Shown one piece after another: positions 53,830-63,094 of a DNA stretch of 64,000 nucleotides. Made by a program: the position numbers and the translations under genes. The DNA is taken from assembly GCF_001428685.1 (NCBI RefSeq), contig NZ_LMIK01000005.1:875540-939539 (forward strand). Direction: 5' to 3'. This DNA is from Lysobacter sp. Root76 (GTDB lineage: Bacteria; Pseudomonadota; Gammaproteobacteria; Xanthomonadales; Xanthomonadaceae). The notes beneath the pieces were generated by a model that saw only the letters and a list, made by a program, of their open reading frames with translations, was not told where the DNA came from and ran no database searches. How positions within the stretch are numbered: position 1 is the first letter of the stretch; each line of letters begins with the position of its first letter.

Positions 53830-53830
53830 G

Positions 53831-54352
53831 CTACGGGTCGAGGTAGAGCTCGGCCGGAAGCCCCATGAAGGCCGGTGCGCCGAGCGTCGAGCCGGCGAGA
53901 TCGGTCTCTTGGTTGAGCGCATTGTTGACCGCGGCGACCATCGAACCGCGCATGGCGATGGCCTGGAAGCGTGCGCGCGGACCCTCGTGGAACATGCGTG
54001 CGGCGACTTGCGCCGCCAGGGCGAACAGCGGCTCCCGCTCCCACGGGAATACATGCCAGCGACCGTCCGCGGCCTGGGCCTGGAAACCCTCCGGCAGGAT
54101 CACCTCGGCGCAGGCCGGGATATGTGCGATCAGGAGTAGGCCGAATGCTTCCGGCACCACGTCGAGCAGCCGTCGTGCGGTCATCGGGTCGCCAGCCAGG
54201 GCCAGCATTTCCGTTTCGATCCGGTCGTCGGAGTGCTCGCCCTCGCCGAATACCGCGACCGCCCGCTCGACCAGCTCGGGCGACAGCGCCTGCAAGGGCG
54301 ACACGGCGTTGGCCGGGCGCATGCCCAGCCAGCCACGCAGGCGCCGCAGCAT
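53831..54352 (-). CDS. Uncharacterised protein downstream of valS
   Basis: A 173-residue, probably cytoplasmic protein; no signal peptide or membrane segment. Hydrophobic and acidic stretches (ALSPELVERAVAVFGEGEH, FGLLLIAHIPACAEV, GSTLGAPAFMGLPAELYL) suggest a compact fold. No family is recognised. Its start lies 7 bases after the valS stop codon, so it is probably cotranscribed as the last gene of pepA-holC-valS. Confidence 0.7.
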   Translation of the reverse strand: MLRRLRGWLGMRPANAVSPLQALSPELVERAVAVFGEGEHSDDRIETEMLALAGDPMTARRLLDVVPEAFGLLLIAHIPACAEVILPEGFQAQAADGRWHVFPWEREPLFALAAQVAARMFHEGPRARFQAIAMRGSMVAAVNNALNQETDLAGSTLGAPAFMGLPAELYLDP

Positions 54353-54359
54353 GCCGGCC

Positions 54360-57300
54360 TCAGCCCAGCTTCGCGCGCTGTGCCTGCAAGGCTTCGAGCT
54401 GCGCGCGCCAGTCGGTCAGGCGCTTGCGCTCCTGCTCGACCACCGCCGGCGGGGCGTTCTGGACGAAGGTTTCGCTGGCCAGCTTGTTCTCGCACTTGCC
54501 GATCTCGGTTTCGACGCGCTTGATCTCCTTGTCCAGGCGCACGCGTTCGGCGCCCAGGTCGACCAGGCCCTCCAGCGGCACCAGCAGGGTCAGGTCGCCG
54601 ACCACGCCGGTCGCGGCGGCCGGCGATGCGGCGCCGGCGGCGAGCGCTTCGACCCGCTCCAGGCGATTGAGGAACCGCAACTGCGAATCGAACCGCGCGG
54701 CGCGCGCGCGGTCGGCGTCGCCGCCGCCCGAGAGCAGCAGCACGACGGTCTTGGACGGGGCCACGTTGAGCTCGCTGCGGATCTTGCGCAGCGCGGTGAC
54801 CATCGCCTTGAGCCACTCGACGTCGGCCTCGGCGCCGGCGTAGTCGGCACCGAAATCCGCCGCCTGCGGATAGGGCCGCAGCATGATCGTGGTGTCGGCG
54901 ATGCCCAGGCGCGGCGCCACTTGCTGCCATAGTTCCTCGGTCACGAACGGGATCAGCGGGTGCAGCAGCGACAGCAGGCGCTCGAGCACGTAGAGCAGGG
55001 TGTGGCGGGTGCTCTGTGCGGCGGCGAGGTCCTCGCCCAGCAGCGCCGGCTTGGCCAACTCGACGAACCAGTCGCAGAACTCGTTCCAGGCGAATTCGTA
55101 CAGCGCCTGCGCGAGCAGGTCGAAGCGGTAAGCGGCGAACTGGGTTTCGGCCTCGGCCGAGACCCGCGCCAGGCGCGACAGGATCCAGCGCTCGGCGTCG
55201 GTCTGCGGGTCCGGTGTGCCGGCGAAGCTCGCGTCCTCGGTGTTCATCAGCACGAAACGGGTCGCGTTCCAGAGCTTGTTGCAGAAGTTCTTGTAGCCCT
55301 CGGCGCGGCCCAGGTCGAACTTGATGTCGCGGCCGGGGCCGGCCAGTGCGGTCATGGTGAAGCGCAGCGCGTCGGCGCCGAAGGCGGGGATGCCGTCGGG
55401 GAATTCCTTGCGCGTGGCCTTTTCGATCTTCGGCGCGTCCTGCGGCTTCATCAGGCCGGTGGTGCGCTTGGCGACCAGGGCCTCGGCGGTGATGCCGTCG
55501 ATGATGTCCAGCGGGTCGAGGATGTTGCCCTTCGACTTCGACATCTTCTGGCCGTCCTTGTCGCGGACCAGACCGGTGATGTAGACGTCGCGGAACGGCA
55601 CGCGGCCGACCAGCTCGTCGGTCATCATGATCATGCGCGCGACCCAGAAGAAGATGATGTCGAACCCGGTCACCAGCACGCTGGTCGGCAGCGCGATGTC
55701 GAAGCCCAGTTCGCCCATCTTGTCTTCGTTCGGCCAGCCTTGCGTGCTGAACGGGAACATCGCCGAGGAGAACCAGGTTTCCAGCACGTCCGGGTCTTGA
55801 ACCAGTTCGATCCGATCCTTGACCTGCTCATAGCCGTCGTGGCCGAGCGCGTCGAGCAGTCTGGCGCGAGCGGCCGCTTCGGCTTCGGCTTGCGTCCGGG
55901 CGACGATCTCGCCGCCGAGCAGCGGCGTGAAATCCGTTTCGCCCGAGCGAACGGTCCAGGCGGGGATGCGATGGCCCCACCAGAGCTGGCGCGAAATCGT
56001 CCAGTCCTGGATGTTCTCCAGCCAATGGCGGTAGGTGTTGATCCAGTTCGACGGAACGAACTTCACTTCGCCGGATTCGACGAGTTCGAGGCCGCGCTGG
56101 GCCAGGCCGTCCATCTTCACGAACCACTGGTCGGTCAGGTAGGGCTCGATCACCTGGCCGCTGCGGTCGCCGCGCGGCACCTGCAGGCGATGCGGTTTGA
56201 CCTCGACCAGCAGTTCCGCGACATCCAGATCCGCGACGATCATCTTGCGCGCTTCGAAGCGGTCGAGGCCCCGATACGTGGCCGGGATGTACTTCTCGAC
56301 GATCGCCGTCATGCCTTGTTCGTCGAACAAGGAGAAATCGTCCAGGTACTGAGCCTGCTGCGGCGTGCAGTTATCAGGTTCGATCTTGGTGAAATTCGGA
56401 TCGGCGGACGACAGGACGTGCTTGAGCGCGGCCGGGCCCGAGGTCGTCCACACCGAAGCGTCGGGCGCGAAGATGTTGATCGACAGCAGCGAATGGCGCT
56501 GGCCCACCGCGTAGTCGTTGGCGTCGTGGGCGGGCGTGACCTTGACCACGCCGGTGCCGAAGGCGCGGTCGACGTAGCTGTCGGTGATGACGGGAATGCG
56601 GCGGCCGGTCAGCGGCAGATCGACGAACTTGCCGTGGATCGCGGTGTAGCGTTCGTCCTCGGGGTGCACCATCACCGCGGTATCGCCCAGCATGGTTTCC
56701 GGGCGGGTGGTGGCGACCACGACGTAATCGCGGGTCTCGCGCAGGATTTCATTGCCGTCGGCGTCGCGTTCGACGTATTCGTAGCTCGCGCCGTCGGCCA
56801 AGGGATAGCGGATCGACCACATGTGGCCGTTCTCTTCCTCGTTGGCCACCTCCAGGTCGGAGATCGCGGTCTTCAGCACCGGGTCCCAGTTGACCAGGCG
56901 CTGGCCGCGGTAAATCAGTCCCTTCTCATGCAGGCGCACGAAGGCTTCGGTGATCGCGTCCGAGGCCATCGGGTCCATGGTGAACACGCTGCGCGACCAG
57001 TCGCCGCTGGCGCCCAGGCGGCGCATCTGGCGCTCGATGGTGCCGCCGGACTGCTGCTTCCACGCCCAGACCTTTTCGATGAACTTGTCACGGCCCAGCG
57101 AGTCGCGGGTCTCGCCCTTGCCTTCGATGGCGAGGTTGCGGCCGACCACCATTTCCGTGGCGATGCCGGCATGGTCGGTGCCCATCTGCCACAGGGTGCG
57201 ATAGCCGCGCATGCGGTGATAGCGGATCAGCGCGTCCTGCAGCGTGTGCTGGAACGCATGGCCCATGTGCAGGGTGCCGGTGACGTTGGGCGGCGGCAGC

Positions 57301-57413
57301 AGGATCGTATAAGGCTGGCCCTCGCCGCGCGGCTGGAATACGCCGCTGCTCTCCCATTGCTCGTACAGACGGGCTTCGAACTGCTTGGGGTCGTAGCTGG
57401 GGGCGAGGGACAT
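54360..57413 (-). CDS. valS: Valyl-tRNA synthetase
   Basis: A 1017-residue class I synthetase. The HIGH motif is HMGH in [15 protein letters not shown] (about 41-55) and KMSKS reads KMSKSKGN; an editing domain lies between, the anticodon domain follows, and the C-terminal coiled coil (about 945-1017) is present. Lengths run somewhat over the E. coli enzyme. The gene follows holC with 105 bases between, an interval filled by an inverted repeat. Confidence 0.98.
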   Translation of the reverse strand: MSLAPSYDPKQFEARLYEQWESSGVFQPRGEGQPYTILLPPPNVTGTLHMGHAFQHTLQDALIRYHRMRGYRTLWQMGTDHAGIATEMVVGRNLAIEGKGETRDSLGRDKFIEKVWAWKQQSGGTIERQMRRLGASGDWSRSVFTMDPMASDAITEAFVRLHEKGLIYRGQRLVNWDPVLKTAISDLEVANEEENGHMWSIRYPLADGASYEYVERDADGNEILRETRDYVVVATTRPETMLGDTAVMVHPEDERYTAIHGKFVDLPLTGRRIPVITDSYVDRAFGTGVVKVTPAHDANDYAVGQRHSLLSINIFAPDASVWTTSGPAALKHVLSSADPNFTKIEPDNCTPQQAQYLDDFSLFDEQGMTAIVEKYIPATYRGLDRFEARKMIVADLDVAELLVEVKPHRLQVPRGDRSGQVIEPYLTDQWFVKMDGLAQRGLELVESGEVKFVPSNWINTYRHWLENIQDWTISRQLWWGHRIPAWTVRSGETDFTPLLGGEIVARTQAEAEAAARARLLDALGHDGYEQVKDRIELVQDPDVLETWFSSAMFPFSTQGWPNEDKMGELGFDIALPTSVLVTGFDIIFFWVARMIMMTDELVGRVPFRDVYITGLVRDKDGQKMSKSKGNILDPLDIIDGITAEALVAKRTTGLMKPQDAPKIEKATRKEFPDGIPAFGADALRFTMTALAGPGRDIKFDLGRAEGYKNFCNKLWNATRFVLMNTEDASFAGTPDPQTDAERWILSRLARVSAEAETQFAAYRFDLLAQALYEFAWNEFCDWFVELAKPALLGEDLAAAQSTRHTLLYVLERLLSLLHPLIPFVTEELWQQVAPRLGIADTTIMLRPYPQAADFGADYAGAEADVEWLKAMVTALRKIRSELNVAPSKTVVLLLSGGGDADRARAARFDSQLRFLNRLERVEALAAGAASPAAATGVVGDLTLLVPLEGLVDLGAERVRLDKEIKRVETEIGKCENKLASETFVQNAPPAVVEQERKRLTDWRAQLEALQAQRAKLG

Positions 57414-57418
57414 AAGAG

Positions 57419-57512
57419 CCGGGATTCGGGATTGGGGATTCGGGATTGGGAAGAGCAGGCCAGGACGCGGAGGGGCTTTTTCGAATCTCGAATCCCCAAT
57501 CCCGAATCCCGG
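57419..57512. repeat. 24-base perfect inverted repeat between holC and valS
   Basis: The left arm (57419-57442) and right arm (57489-57512) are exact complements made of GGGATT/GGATTCG words, around a 46-base loop. It fills almost the whole gap between the holC stop and valS start, and would form a large hairpin in a shared transcript. Confidence 0.9.
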
Positions 57513-57518
57513 CCTCCA

Positions 57519-57944
57519 TCACATGTCGTGTTTCTTCAGCTCGAAACCGAGCGACTGGTAGTGCTTCCAGCGCTCGCGCAAGGGGCCGCGCGCCTCGGCG
57601 TCGGCCGGTACCACTTCCAGTACGCGGTCGAAGCTGCCCTGGACCGCGTCGGTGCGCAGGTTGATGACCAGCGCGCGCATCGGCGCGTCGATCTCCGGCG
57701 CGCTGATCAGCACGTCGGCTTCTTCCTCGTCGACGTCGGAGCCGGCGATCTGGTGCGGGATGTAGACGTCGTCGCCCATGTCCCACAGCAGGTCGTCCAG
57801 CGCCTCGGCCTGGGCCGCGTCGCGGGCCAGGATCAGGGTCGGCAGGCCGGCATCGAAGGCCTTGCGCGCCAGCTCGCCCACCAGCCGCAGCGGTTCCTCG
57901 CGGAAACGCGCGGTGGTGATCAGATAAAAGTCGGCGCGGGGCAC
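57519..57944 (-). CDS. holC: DNA polymerase III subunit chi
   Basis: A 141-residue clamp-loader accessory protein linking Pol III to SSB. ADFYLITTARFREEPLRLVGELARKAFDAG and LDDLLWDMGDDVYIPHQIAG are family-like. I placed the start at GTG 57944 (MPRADFYL); no ATG fits. The pepA-holC-valS order is conserved in many gammaproteobacteria; pepA ends 20 bases upstream. Confidence 0.9.
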   Translation of the reverse strand: MPRADFYLITTARFREEPLRLVGELARKAFDAGLPTLILARDAAQAEALDDLLWDMGDDVYIPHQIAGSDVDEEEADVLISAPEIDAPMRALVINLRTDAVQGSFDRVLEVVPADAEARGPLRERWKHYQSLGFELKKHDM

Positions 57945-57964
57945 CCGATGCGGTCCGTCGGGGC

Positions 57965-59434
57965 TCAGGCCGCGCGCTCGAGCAGCCACTGGCTCAGCAG
58001 GCCGACCGGACGGCCGGTGGCCAGGCCGCGCTTGCCTTCGTCGTTGGCGACGCCGGCGATGTCCAGGTGGGCCCAGCGCTGGCCTTCGGTGAAGCGGGCC
58101 AGGAAGCAGCCGGCGGTGATCGCGCCGGCCCAGCGGCCGCCGATGTTGTAGACGTCGGCGAAGGTCGATTCGAGCTGGGTCTGGTATTCGTCCCACAGCG
58201 GCAGGCGCCAGGCGCGGTCGAACACTTGCTCGCCGGCGCCGAGCAGCTCGGCGGCGAGGTCGTCGTCCTTGCTCATCAGGCCGGTGGCGTACTTGCCCAG
58301 GGCGACCACGCAGGCGCCGGTGAGGGTGGCCACGTCGAGCAGGGCCTGCGGCTCGAAACGCTGCGCGTAGGTCAGCGCGTCGCACAGGATCAGGCGGCCC
58401 TCGGCGTCGGTGTTGCCGACTTCGATGGTCTTGCCGGACATGCTGGTGAGCACGTCGGACGGTCGGTAGGCGTCGGCATCGGGCATGTTCTCGACCGCCG
58501 GCACCACCACCACCAGGTTGATCGGCAGCTGCATGCCGACCGCGGACACGAAGCTGCCCATCACCGTGGCGGCGCCGCACATGTCGAACTTCATCTCCTC
58601 GATGCCGCCCTGGACCTTGAGGTTGATGCCGCCGGTGTCGAAGGTGATGCCCTTGCCGACCATCACGTAGGGCTTGGCGTCGCCGCCGTTGCTGTACTTG
58701 AGCACGATCAGCTTGGGCGGATTGGCCGAGCCGCGCGCGACCGCGAGCAGCGAGCCCATGCCCAGTTCCTGCATCTGCGCGCGGTCCAGGACCTCGCAGC
58801 TGGTGGTCGGGAAGCGCGCGGCGAAGGTCTGGGCCTGCTCGGCCAGGTAGGACGGATTGCACACGTTCGGCGGCAGGTTGCCCAGCTCGCGCGCGAACGC
58901 GACGCCGGCGGCGATCGCCTGGCCCTGGGCCAGCGCGGCGGCATCGCTGCCGTTGATCGACAGCTTGCGCAGGCCCGGCTCGTCTTTCTTCTTGCCCAGC
59001 GTGGCGGTGTAGCGGTAGCAGGCGTGGTCGGCGGCGATCGCGGCCTGGCGGATCGCCCAGGCGGCGTCGCGGCCGGCGACCGGCTCGTCCGACAAGGTGA
59101 AGACCGCGTGTTCGACCGGGCCGGCCTTGAGCGCGCGCGCCGCGTCGGCGGCGGCCTTGAGGTACTGCGGCACGCCGAACTTGCCGGCTTCGCCCAGCCC
59201 GATCACCAGCACGCGCGGCGCGACCACGCCGGCCAGGTCGTGCAGCAGGGTGGTCTTGCCGGTCTTGCCGCCGACGTCGCCGCGCTCCACCAGGGCGCTC
59301 AGGCGGCCGCCGCTGGCGGCGTCCAGCGCCTGGGCGGCGGCGGTCAGGGTCTTGTCGGCATAGGCGCCGACCACGATGCAATCGGTTTTGACAGAGGCGG
59401 GCGCATCGCGGTTCAGGTCGAATTCGAGGGTCAT
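57965..59434 (-). CDS. pepA: Leucyl aminopeptidase PepA
   Basis: A 489-residue M17 cytosolic aminopeptidase. The two-zinc site is visible in [11 protein letters not shown] (lysine and aspartate), [11 protein letters not shown] and the family signature [10 protein letters not shown]. It hydrolyses N-terminal leucine and other residues, and in E. coli also binds DNA. Divergent from lptF with a 162-base gap. Confidence 0.97.
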   Translation of the reverse strand: MTLEFDLNRDAPASVKTDCIVVGAYADKTLTAAAQALDAASGGRLSALVERGDVGGKTGKTTLLHDLAGVVAPRVLVIGLGEAGKFGVPQYLKAAADAARALKAGPVEHAVFTLSDEPVAGRDAAWAIRQAAIAADHACYRYTATLGKKKDEPGLRKLSINGSDAAALAQGQAIAAGVAFARELGNLPPNVCNPSYLAEQAQTFAARFPTTSCEVLDRAQMQELGMGSLLAVARGSANPPKLIVLKYSNGGDAKPYVMVGKGITFDTGGINLKVQGGIEEMKFDMCGAATVMGSFVSAVGMQLPINLVVVVPAVENMPDADAYRPSDVLTSMSGKTIEVGNTDAEGRLILCDALTYAQRFEPQALLDVATLTGACVVALGKYATGLMSKDDDLAAELLGAGEQVFDRAWRLPLWDEYQTQLESTFADVYNIGGRWAGAITAGCFLARFTEGQRWAHLDIAGVANDEGKRGLATGRPVGLLSQWLLERAA

Positions 59435-59596
59435 CCAACAGATTCCCAGGTAGAAGTGCAGCTAAGGAAGATGAGTTCCGTACAATCGGGCGGCTTGCGG
59501 GGGCTGGACTTGCGCACGCTGCGCGAGCTGCAGCCGTCCCATGCCGTCGAACGAACCCCCGAGTTTAACGCAAGCCTACCCCGATGCCGAAGCCCG

Positions 59597-60682
59597 ATGC
59601 CCAAGCTTGACCGCTACCTGCTGAGCGAATTCGCCCAGGCCACCTTCGCCACCCTGGTGGTGCTGCTGATCGTCGCGGTGGGCGGGGCCTTCACGGACGT
59701 GCTCGGGGACATCGCCCGCGGCCGGGTGCCGGCCGGGATGATGCTGGCCCAGCTGGGGCTGGTGTTGCTGAAGTGGCTGCCGCTGATCCTGCCGCTGGCG
59801 CTGATGCTGGGCCTGATGCTGGGCGTCGGCAGGCTTTACCGCGACTCGGAAATGCCGGTGATCGCCTCGATCGGCGTCGGCCCGCGCCGCTTGCTCAAGC
59901 CGCTGCTGATGCTGGTGCTGCCGATCGTGCTGGTGGTGGGCGCCTGCTCGCTGTGGCTGGGCCCCTGGGCCGAGCGCCTGTCCAAACAGATGATCAGCGA
60001 GGCCAACCGCAACCTGATCGTGGCCGGGCTGGAGCCGGGCAGCTTCACCGAACTGCCGGGAGGCAAGGGCAGGGTGATCTACGTCGGCGCCATGTCCAAC
60101 GACGGCAGCCGCTTCCAGCGCGTGTTCGTCTACCGCCAAAGCGACGACCGGCGCGAGATCACCACCTCCAACGACGGCGAGCTCAAGGTCGACGACCAGG
60201 GCAACCGCTATCTGACCCTCAACAAGGGCTTCCAGGTCGAAGGCCCGCGCGACAACGGCCTGGACTTCCGCATGATGAATTACGCCAGCAACGAGCTGCT
60301 GCTGCCGGCCGGCGCGACCAAGTTCGATCCGAACGATCCCGAACTGATGTCGACCCTGGCCCTGCTCGGCGACGGCCGCCGTGAGGCCGGTGCCCAGCTG
60401 CACTACCGCCTGGCGCCGCTGCTGCTGACCTTCGCCTTCGCCCTGATGGCGGTCCCGCTGGCGCGCAGCATGCCGCGCCAGGCGCGCTACGGGCGCATCC
60501 TGATCGGCTTCCTGACCTATTTGATTGGCATCAATTTGATGATCGCTGGCACCGGTTGGCTGGAAAGCGGCAAGCTCTCGATGAGCCTGGGGCTGTGGTG
60601 GCTGGTGCTGCCCATGCTGGCGCTGGCGCTGTGGCTGTACTTCGGCGACGGCCGCCTGGGCCGCGCGAAGGCCCTGGCATGA
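59597..60682 (+). CDS. lptF: LPS export system permease LptF
   Basis: A 361-residue inner-membrane protein: N-terminal helices (FATLVVLLIVAVGGAFTDVL, LPLILPLALMLGLMLGV), a periplasmic beta-jellyroll (about 150-265) and C-terminal helices (LAPLLLTFAFALMAVPLAR). LptF/LptG with LptB extract LPS from the inner membrane. Start ATG 59597; the frame is open much further upstream but that is the shadow of pepA. A TACAAT near 59476 could be its -10 box. Confidence 0.93.
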   Translation: MPKLDRYLLSEFAQATFATLVVLLIVAVGGAFTDVLGDIARGRVPAGMMLAQLGLVLLKWLPLILPLALMLGLMLGVGRLYRDSEMPVIASIGVGPRRLLKPLLMLVLPIVLVVGACSLWLGPWAERLSKQMISEANRNLIVAGLEPGSFTELPGGKGRVIYVGAMSNDGSRFQRVFVYRQSDDRREITTSNDGELKVDDQGNRYLTLNKGFQVEGPRDNGLDFRMMNYASNELLLPAGATKFDPNDPELMSTLALLGDGRREAGAQLHYRLAPLLLTFAFALMAVPLARSMPRQARYGRILIGFLTYLIGINLMIAGTGWLESGKLSMSLGLWWLVLPMLALALWLYFGDGRLGRAKALA

Positions 60683-61782
60683 AGCCCTTCCCGAAGATCC
60701 ACGACCTCTACGTCGGCCGCGTCGTGCTGGGCACGGTGCTGCTGACCTGGACGGTGCTGATGGGCCTGGACGTGATGCTGAACTTCGTCAGCAGCGAGCT
60801 CAGCGACATCGGCAAAGGCAATTACGGCCTGCCCCAGGCCCTGACCTACATGGTCTATACGATTCCGCGCCGCGCCTACACCCTGTTCCCGACCTCGGCG
60901 GTGATCGGCGCGCTGATGGCGCTGGGCCAGCTCGCGGCGACCTCCGAGCTCACCGCGCTGCGCGCGGTCGGCCTGTCGCGCCGGCGCCTGAGCCTGGCCG
61001 TGGCCGGCGCGCTGGCGACCCTGACCCTGCTGATGGTGGTCAACGGCGAAACCCTGTCGCCGTGGGCGCAACGCAGCGCCGAAGCGCTCAAGGCCTCGGC
61101 CAAGTCCAAGAACATGATCGTGGCCCAGTACTCGGGCCTGTGGGCGCGCGAAGGCGAGTTCATCCTCAACGCCGGCAGCGGCCAGGACCGCAGCAACGGC
61201 ACGGACACCTGGCTGGAACTGCGCGACGTGTTCTTCTACGAATTCGCCGACGACGGCCGCCTGAAGTCGGCCGCGATCGCGCACATCGCCGAACACCGCC
61301 CCGGCGGCTGGACGCTGCGCGACGTCACCCGCACCACGTTCGGCGCCAAATCGGTGGTCCAGACCCATGTCGCCCAGGAGCGCTGGGAGTCCAAGCTCGA
61401 CGGCGCCGCGCTGATGGCCGGCTCCGAACGCCCGCGCTACCTCAGCTCGACCGCGCTGGCGGCGGCGATCGACTACCGCGAGCGCAACGGCCTGGAAGCG
61501 ACCGAGTTCGAAGAACACTACTGGGGCCGCTGGTTCTACCCGATCAACGTGCTCGCCCTGTGCCTGGCGGCGATTCCGTTCTCGTTCGGCGCGCTGCGCA
61601 GCGGCGGCATGGGCAAGCGTTTGTTCATCGGCATCGTGTTCGCCTTGGGCTTCTGGCTGCTGCAAACGCAGTTCGTGAAGCTGGCCAGCGTCTACAAGTT
61701 CGATTTCCGGCTGGCGTATCTGACGCCTACGGTGATCATGGTCGGGGTGTCGGCGTTCTTGTTCAAGAAACGCTCGGGGTAG
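60679..61782 (+). CDS. lptG: LPS export system permease LptG
   Basis: A 367-residue partner of LptF with the same plan: LGTVLLTWTVLMGLDVMLNF, a periplasmic domain, and YPINVLALCLAAIPFSFGALR. The LFPTSAVIGALMALGQLA helix is characteristic. Its ATG overlaps the lptF stop (ATGA), so both subunits are made in step. Confidence 0.94.
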   Translation: MKPFPKIHDLYVGRVVLGTVLLTWTVLMGLDVMLNFVSSELSDIGKGNYGLPQALTYMVYTIPRRAYTLFPTSAVIGALMALGQLAATSELTALRAVGLSRRRLSLAVAGALATLTLLMVVNGETLSPWAQRSAEALKASAKSKNMIVAQYSGLWAREGEFILNAGSGQDRSNGTDTWLELRDVFFYEFADDGRLKSAAIAHIAEHRPGGWTLRDVTRTTFGAKSVVQTHVAQERWESKLDGAALMAGSERPRYLSSTALAAAIDYRERNGLEATEFEEHYWGRWFYPINVLALCLAAIPFSFGALRSGGMGKRLFIGIVFALGFWLLQTQFVKLASVYKFDFRLAYLTPTVIMVGVSAFLFKKRSG

Positions 61783-61843
61783 GGGAGTAGCGCTGGAGCG
61801 CGTGGCGATTGCTCGGTCCGCTTGCTGCCTCGGCTTTTGCCTT

Positions 61844-62082
61844 CTGTAGGAGCGGCGTAAGCCGCGACCGCGAACTTCGTCTGCCGGCGGGGTTCCGCCT
61901 GCTGCCTTCTGTGGGAGCGGCGTGAGCCGCGATCGCCAGTCCGGCGGCTGCGCCTGTTCCGCTCTGGCCTTGGGGTAGGAGCGGCGTAAGCCGCGACCGC
62001 GACCTTCGGCTACCGCGCTGGCTTCGATTCGGATTGGCTTCGCTTTCTGCTTTCTGTGGGAGCGGCGTAAGCCGCGATTGCG
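61844..62082 (+). repeat. Cluster of four REP-like palindromes
   Basis: Four plus-strand copies of the GGAGCGGCGTAAGCCGC element start at about 61845, 61909 (variant GGAGCGGCGTGAGCCGC), 61974 and 62054, spaced 64-80 bases apart, all in the same orientation, with short unrelated spacers. They open the 716-base gene-free region after lptG (61783-62498). Confidence 0.88.
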
Positions 62083-62142
62083 AACTCCGTTTGCTGTGTT
62101 GGTTTCGTTCTTAAGCAACAGCTTCCGCCTGCTGCGCATGCG

Positions 62143-62310
62143 GGTCACTTTCTCTTGCTAGCCCAAGAGAAAGTAGCCAAAGAGAAGGGCTTGCCTAGAC
62201 AACCCTCCCTTGCGAGATCGGAAGTGGCGCGGGGATTTTTCGAAGGAACATCCTGTTCCTCGAAAAACGGCGCGCGTCCTGCGCGCCGCCCTTCGGGTCT
62301 GGGTGGGATT
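62143..62310 (+). repeat. Probable dispersed non-coding element
   Basis: GGGTCACTTTCTCTTG and AAGAGAAAGTAGCC form a first hairpin, followed by TTTTTCGA ... TCGAAAAA and GGCGCGC/GCGCGCC hairpins. This GTCACTTTCTCTTG...AAGAGAAAGTA...AAGAGAAGGGCTT pattern is one I associate with a recurrent intergenic sequence of xanthomonads. An open frame of about 99 codons crosses it but has no protein-like features. Confidence 0.55.
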
Positions 62311-62343
62311 GGGCGAGTGCGGTGCGTTGGATTTCAATGCCGG

Positions 62344-62367
62344 GGCAACGGCAACGGCAACGGCAAC
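62344..62367 (+). repeat. GGCAAC hexamer tandem repeat
   Basis: Four perfect copies of GGCAAC, then degenerate remnants, after the dispersed element. Confidence 0.85.
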
Positions 62368-62437
62368 CGCAAGGCGAATTGCAATTGCAACGGGCTAGTT
62401 CGCCTCAGCGTTCGGACGAAGGTCGGTGGCTCTGTAG

Positions 62438-62466
62438 GATGCGGTGAGCCGTAGGCGAACCGCATC
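62438..62466 (+). repeat. Hairpin related to the AGGGTGCGGT family
   Basis: GATGCGGT (62438-62445) pairs with ACCGCATC (62459-62466) around a 13-base loop. Located just after the stop of the RDD gene on the opposite strand. Confidence 0.7.
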
Positions 62467-62498
62467 GCCGCGCGGCCCCGCCGCCGCGCATCCCCGGA

Positions 62499-62978
62499 TC
62501 AGGTCGGCTTCGGCGCCCGAATCAAACGCGTCCCGCTGGCGCGGTCGTGCCAGGTCAGGCGGTCGCGGTCCAGCCAGGCCCACCAGAAGCCTGCTCCGGC
62601 GGCGAGCAGGGACAAGGTGCCGACGCCGTAGCGGATCAGCAACGCCGTCCAGCCGGGGCGGCCGCCGTCGGCGGCGATCAGGCGCAGGCGCCAGGGCCGC
62701 ATGCCCAGGGTCTGGCCGCCGCGGCGCCAGCTGATCGTGGCGTAGGCGCCGGTGAGCGCCCAGCACACCAGCCACAGCAGCCATTGCAGCGCGCTGAAGG
62801 GCGCGATGTTCTCGTGCACGTCGTGCCCGGACACGGTGTAGCCGACCGAGAACACCGTCGAGGCCAGCATCCACAGCGCCAGCGCCGGCCAGAAATCGTA
62901 GAACAGCGCGAACAGGCGCCAGGGCATCAGCGCGGCGGGTCGGGCGGGCGTGTTCGCGGCGGCGTGTTCGGTGCTCAT
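62499..62978 (-). CDS. RDD-family membrane protein
   Basis: A 159-residue protein with three or four membrane helices; [17 protein letters not shown] and [22 protein letters not shown] are the two RDD signature regions (the first arginine-aspartate-aspartate position reads F-Y-D). Function is unknown; possible ion or small-molecule transport. Start at ATG 62978. Divergent from xerD with a 116-base gap. Confidence 0.85.
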   Translation of the reverse strand: MSTEHAAANTPARPAALMPWRLFALFYDFWPALALWMLASTVFSVGYTVSGHDVHENIAPFSALQWLLWLVCWALTGAYATISWRRGGQTLGMRPWRLRLIAADGGRPGWTALLIRYGVGTLSLLAAGAGFWWAWLDRDRLTWHDRASGTRLIRAPKPT

Positions 62979-63094
62979 CGCGACAGGATAGCCGTCGCGC
63001 GGTCGCGGTCGTAGCGCGGCCGCGCGCATGCGCTAGCGCTCGCGTATGCGGATCGGGCTTGCATCGCCGCGCCCGGCTGAGGGACGCTGCCGCG

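Noticed and set aside
54960..58151. Very long open frame opposite valS and holC
   Set aside because: Shadow of valS in a GC-rich genome; no family motif or start signal.
62155..62454. Open frame of 99 codons with a run of asparagine and glycine residues after lptG
   Set aside because: The residues come from hexamer DNA repeats and from the hairpin element; no ribosome-binding site or family pattern.
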